64,000 bases of DNA from Owenweeksia sp048267305 (GTDB lineage Bacteria > Bacteroidota > Bacteroidia > Flavobacteriales > Schleiferiaceae): assembly GCA_048267305.1 (NCBI GenBank), contig JBLWXT010000002.1, positions 1-64,000 of the forward strand, in the 5' to 3' direction. Under the pieces are notes generated by a model. It did no database searches, was not told the origin of the DNA, and worked only from the letters and a program-made list of their open reading frames with translations. Shown piece after piece: positions 62,207 through 64,000 of this stretch (position 1 is the first letter of the stretch; each line of letters begins with the position of its first letter). Position numbers and translations under genes: made by a program.

Positions 62207-63272
62207 AGCAACCCGGCATTATTCCTACTTTAAAGAAGTCTTCCTGGGCACCATTGTCGTTGTACCTTAATACATCTCCATTTTGCACACCGTCAACAGG
62301 GTCGGTAAGATAAATGTCTCCTTCAATGGGGTCTACCGCCAATCCATAGAATGAACCGGGAATATATGGCGAGGTTGATGGTGAAGTTCCGTAGATACTA
62401 AATCGCATAAGGTTGGCTTCCGTCTTATTATCAAGCCAATACAATACATCTCCGTTAACATTGCGCTGTAATTTCACAGGGCGCATCTGATTATCTGTGA
62501 TAACCAGTGAATCCACAATTTTCAGGGCTTTGATATTGTAAACTATCGAATCCTGATCAAGATCCAGGCTGGCTAGATTTCCATTTACACTGTTAGCTGT
62601 ATTTTGCTTTTGTATACCACTGCATAAAACCCAAAGCTTATTGTTGGCATCTATTTGCATGGAATTGGGATTAAAGCCCACCTCTATTTGAGCAAGCACC
62701 GTGTCGGTATCAGTATTTATCACTGTAAGTATACTGTCGGCAGTACCATCACCTCCATTGGCAATAAAGGCCATGTTTTCATACTGAATCATATTTTCTG
62801 GTCCCTTACCGGTAAGCAGCGTGTACAAACTCTTAGTTTTATAGCTATAAATATAGATCCCTTCAAGCTGCCAGTCTGTAATATAATAGCGGTTATCTCC
62901 CACCTTCATAATATTTCGGGGTGCACCCAAACCTTTAATACGTCTTAAAACCTTGTAGGTAACCTTATCAACAACCACTATTTCTCCGGCACCACTAAGT
63001 ACAAGGAATATTTTATCATCATCCACCAGCATACTGTTAATAGTATTTCCGAGGGTATATGAATTTGCCTTTTGAAAAATATTGTTTTCCATAACCTTGC
63101 CCTTAGGGTCATAGGAGGCCAATGTGGCTGTACTTGCGGCTACTAATCCTTCACAGCCAATCAAAACTGCTTCTGTTGTTGGAGGTAATGGAGCGGGCTT
63201 GGGCTCTGGCTCGCAACTAATAAATATGGATGCTGCGGATAATAGGATAATCGGAAACCAGGAATTTTTCAT
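62193..63272 (-). CDS. YncE/BtuG-like beta-propeller lipoprotein
   Basis: Surface lipoprotein of 359 residues: lipobox LLSAASIFISCEPEP (Cys at about 20), then about seven propeller blades with repeats such as FLVLSGAGEIVVVDKVTYKV and SILTVINTDTDTVLAQIEVG. DUF5074/YncE-type propeller lipoproteins include BtuG of Bacteroides, which binds cobalamin at the cell surface for BtuB. Co-translation with cobT supports a corrinoid-binding role; a BtuB-type receptor is not in the window. Confidence 0.78.
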   Translation of the reverse strand: MKNSWFPIILLSAASIFISCEPEPKPAPLPPTTEAVLIGCEGLVAASTATLASYDPKGKVMENNIFQKANSYTLGNTINSMLVDDDKIFLVLSGAGEIVVVDKVTYKVLRRIKGLGAPRNIMKVGDNRYYITDWQLEGIYIYSYKTKSLYTLLTGKGPENMIQYENMAFIANGGDGTADSILTVINTDTDTVLAQIEVGFNPNSMQIDANNKLWVLCSGIQKQNTANSVNGNLASLDLDQDSIVYNIKALKIVDSLVITDNQMRPVKLQRNVNGDVLYWLDNKTEANLMRFSIYGTSPSTSPYIPGSFYGLAVDPIEGDIYLTDPVDGVQNGDVLRYNDNGAQEDFFKVGIMPGCFGFK

Positions 63273-63416
63273 AGATCAATATTGAGTTAAGTCAAAAAGC
63301 TCTTTTACAAGATCGGCTGAAAGATAACAAGAAACGGCATTTTACAAAGGCTTTAATGAGTTACAATTACAAATAGTAACAAGGAAAGGTGTTTTGGGTA
63401 ATTATCCGTAAAAAGT

Positions 63417-64000
63417 TCAAGCCACTCCGAGCATTGTTCGGGCATTAGCCAAAGCTGCCTCAGAAATTTCATCTCCACTAAGTAGCCTGGCCAATTCATG
63501 TAAACGGTCGTTTTCTGTAAGCTGTACAATATTAGTTACCGTACTTTCAGCGTCTGATTGTTTTACCACTTTATAATGTTGCTGGCCCATACTTGCTATT
63601 TGAGGCAAGTGAGTTATAGCAATTACCTGCATGGTTTGCCCCATTTCCTTTAAGATAGAGCCAATTTTCATAGCTGTTTCTCCACTTACTCCCGTATCTA
63701 TTTCATCAAAAATAATACTCGGAAGATTGTTGCGTTTGGCCATAATAGCTTTTAGAGCCAGCATTACCCTACTCATTTCACCACCGGATGCCACCTTTGC
63801 CAAAGCTTGTGGCTGAAGGCCCTTATTTGCTGTAAAAGAAAAAGTTATATCATCAGCTCCCCGTTTTTTATAATTTTCCGTTTGCTTTATTTCAATCTTG
63901 AAGCTTGCTGTTTTCATATTAAGGGACACCAGCAGATTCAAAATCTGGCTTTCAACATCCTGAGTGGAATTCTTCCTGCTATTATGTAAAGTTGTAGCTT
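63417..64000 (-). CDS. recN: DNA repair protein RecN, C-terminal part (runs off the window)
   Basis: The frame stays open to base 64000, so the gene continues outside. The visible 194 codons give the C-terminal ATPase half of the SMC-like repair protein RecN: LAKVASGGEMSRVMLALKAI (ABC signature), PSIIFDEIDTGVSGETA (Walker B and D-loop) and MQVIAITHLPQIASMG (H-loop). RecN bridges DNA ends at double-strand breaks. The upstream codons HNSRKNSTQDVESQI are part of the coiled-coil arm. Confidence 0.93.
   Translation of the reverse strand, partial: ATTLHNSRKNSTQDVESQILNLLVSLNMKTASFKIEIKQTENYKKRGADDITFSFTANKGLQPQALAKVASGGEMSRVMLALKAIMAKRNNLPSIIFDEIDTGVSGETAMKIGSILKEMGQTMQVIAITHLPQIASMGQQHYKVVKQSDAESTVTNIVQLTENDRLHELARLLSGDEISEAALANARTMLGVA

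Noticed and set aside
63273..63416. Cobalamin riboswitch upstream of the cobT operon
   Set aside because: Only 144 bases are available and I see no B12-box-like conserved sequence or the expected set of stems.
1..64000. CRISPR array or phage
   Set aside because: No regularly spaced direct repeats, cas genes, integrase or phage structural genes were seen.

Overview
The window reads as a chromosomal segment of a Bacteroidota bacterium, most likely an aerobic, probably marine Flavobacteriales relative; placement below phylum is inference. The support is a SusC/SusD pair, secreted proteins ending in type A type-IX-secretion sorting domains, short lipoprotein signals, -7 elements of the form TAnnTTTG, and the general gene repertoire. 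No rRNA, CRISPR array, complete insertion sequence or conventional tRNA gene was seen.

Layout. 0-15 kb: an esterase-like hydrolase with a damaged signal peptide, a Fic protein, an HDAC-family deacetylase, a class-A beta-lactamase-like serine hydrolase, pheT, a thioredoxin-like protein, a broken lipoprotein gene, a POT peptide transporter next to a DPP-IV-type peptidase, a GlcD-like flavoprotein and a lone receiver domain. 15-28 kb: a large T9SS-exported protein, a class III aminotransferase, then a surface-polysaccharide block (O-antigen ligase-like protein, two GT2 glycosyltransferases, two sulfotransferases, an ABC-2 export permease with its Wzt-like ATPase, and a polytopic membrane protein).

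28.5-32.3 kb is the most unusual part. Upstream of a slipin gene and an rtcB RNA-ligase gene lie two back-to-back tRNA-like cloverleafs in circularly permuted order: T-arm, 3' acceptor strand, a short loop, 5' acceptor strand, D-arm, with the open ends in the anticodon stem. They are followed by at least three free-standing anticodon-arm-like hairpins with loops reading CAA, GAA and GAU. Beside an RNA repair ligase this suggests a tRNA-mimic RNA that senses, decoys or regulates tRNA damage (inference).

32.5-42.9 kb holds a secreted M4 metalloprotease and a LodA/LodB-like quinoprotein oxidase pair with a haem-binding (CxxCH) lipoprotein. The protease gene and a 49-codon ORF upstream of the oxidase operon share a duplicated leader of about 145 bp with two conserved hairpins. 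43-52.4 kb is an arsenosugar-biosynthesis-type set (TIGR04282 glycosyltransferase, AhpD-like protein, ArsS radical SAM enzyme) followed on the same strand by SusC, SusD, a sodium:solute symporter and a metallophosphoesterase-like protein lacking the usual first metal motif. 52.4-53.5 kb is repeat-rich and decayed. 53.5-64 kb holds housekeeping genes (TPR protein, ribosome hibernation factor, MazG-like NTPase, aldehyde dehydrogenase, M14 carboxypeptidase), an XRE regulator surrounded by copies of a TTTACAAATGTAAA palindrome, a possible corrinoid-salvage pair (cobT and a BtuG-like propeller lipoprotein) and the 3' end of recN.
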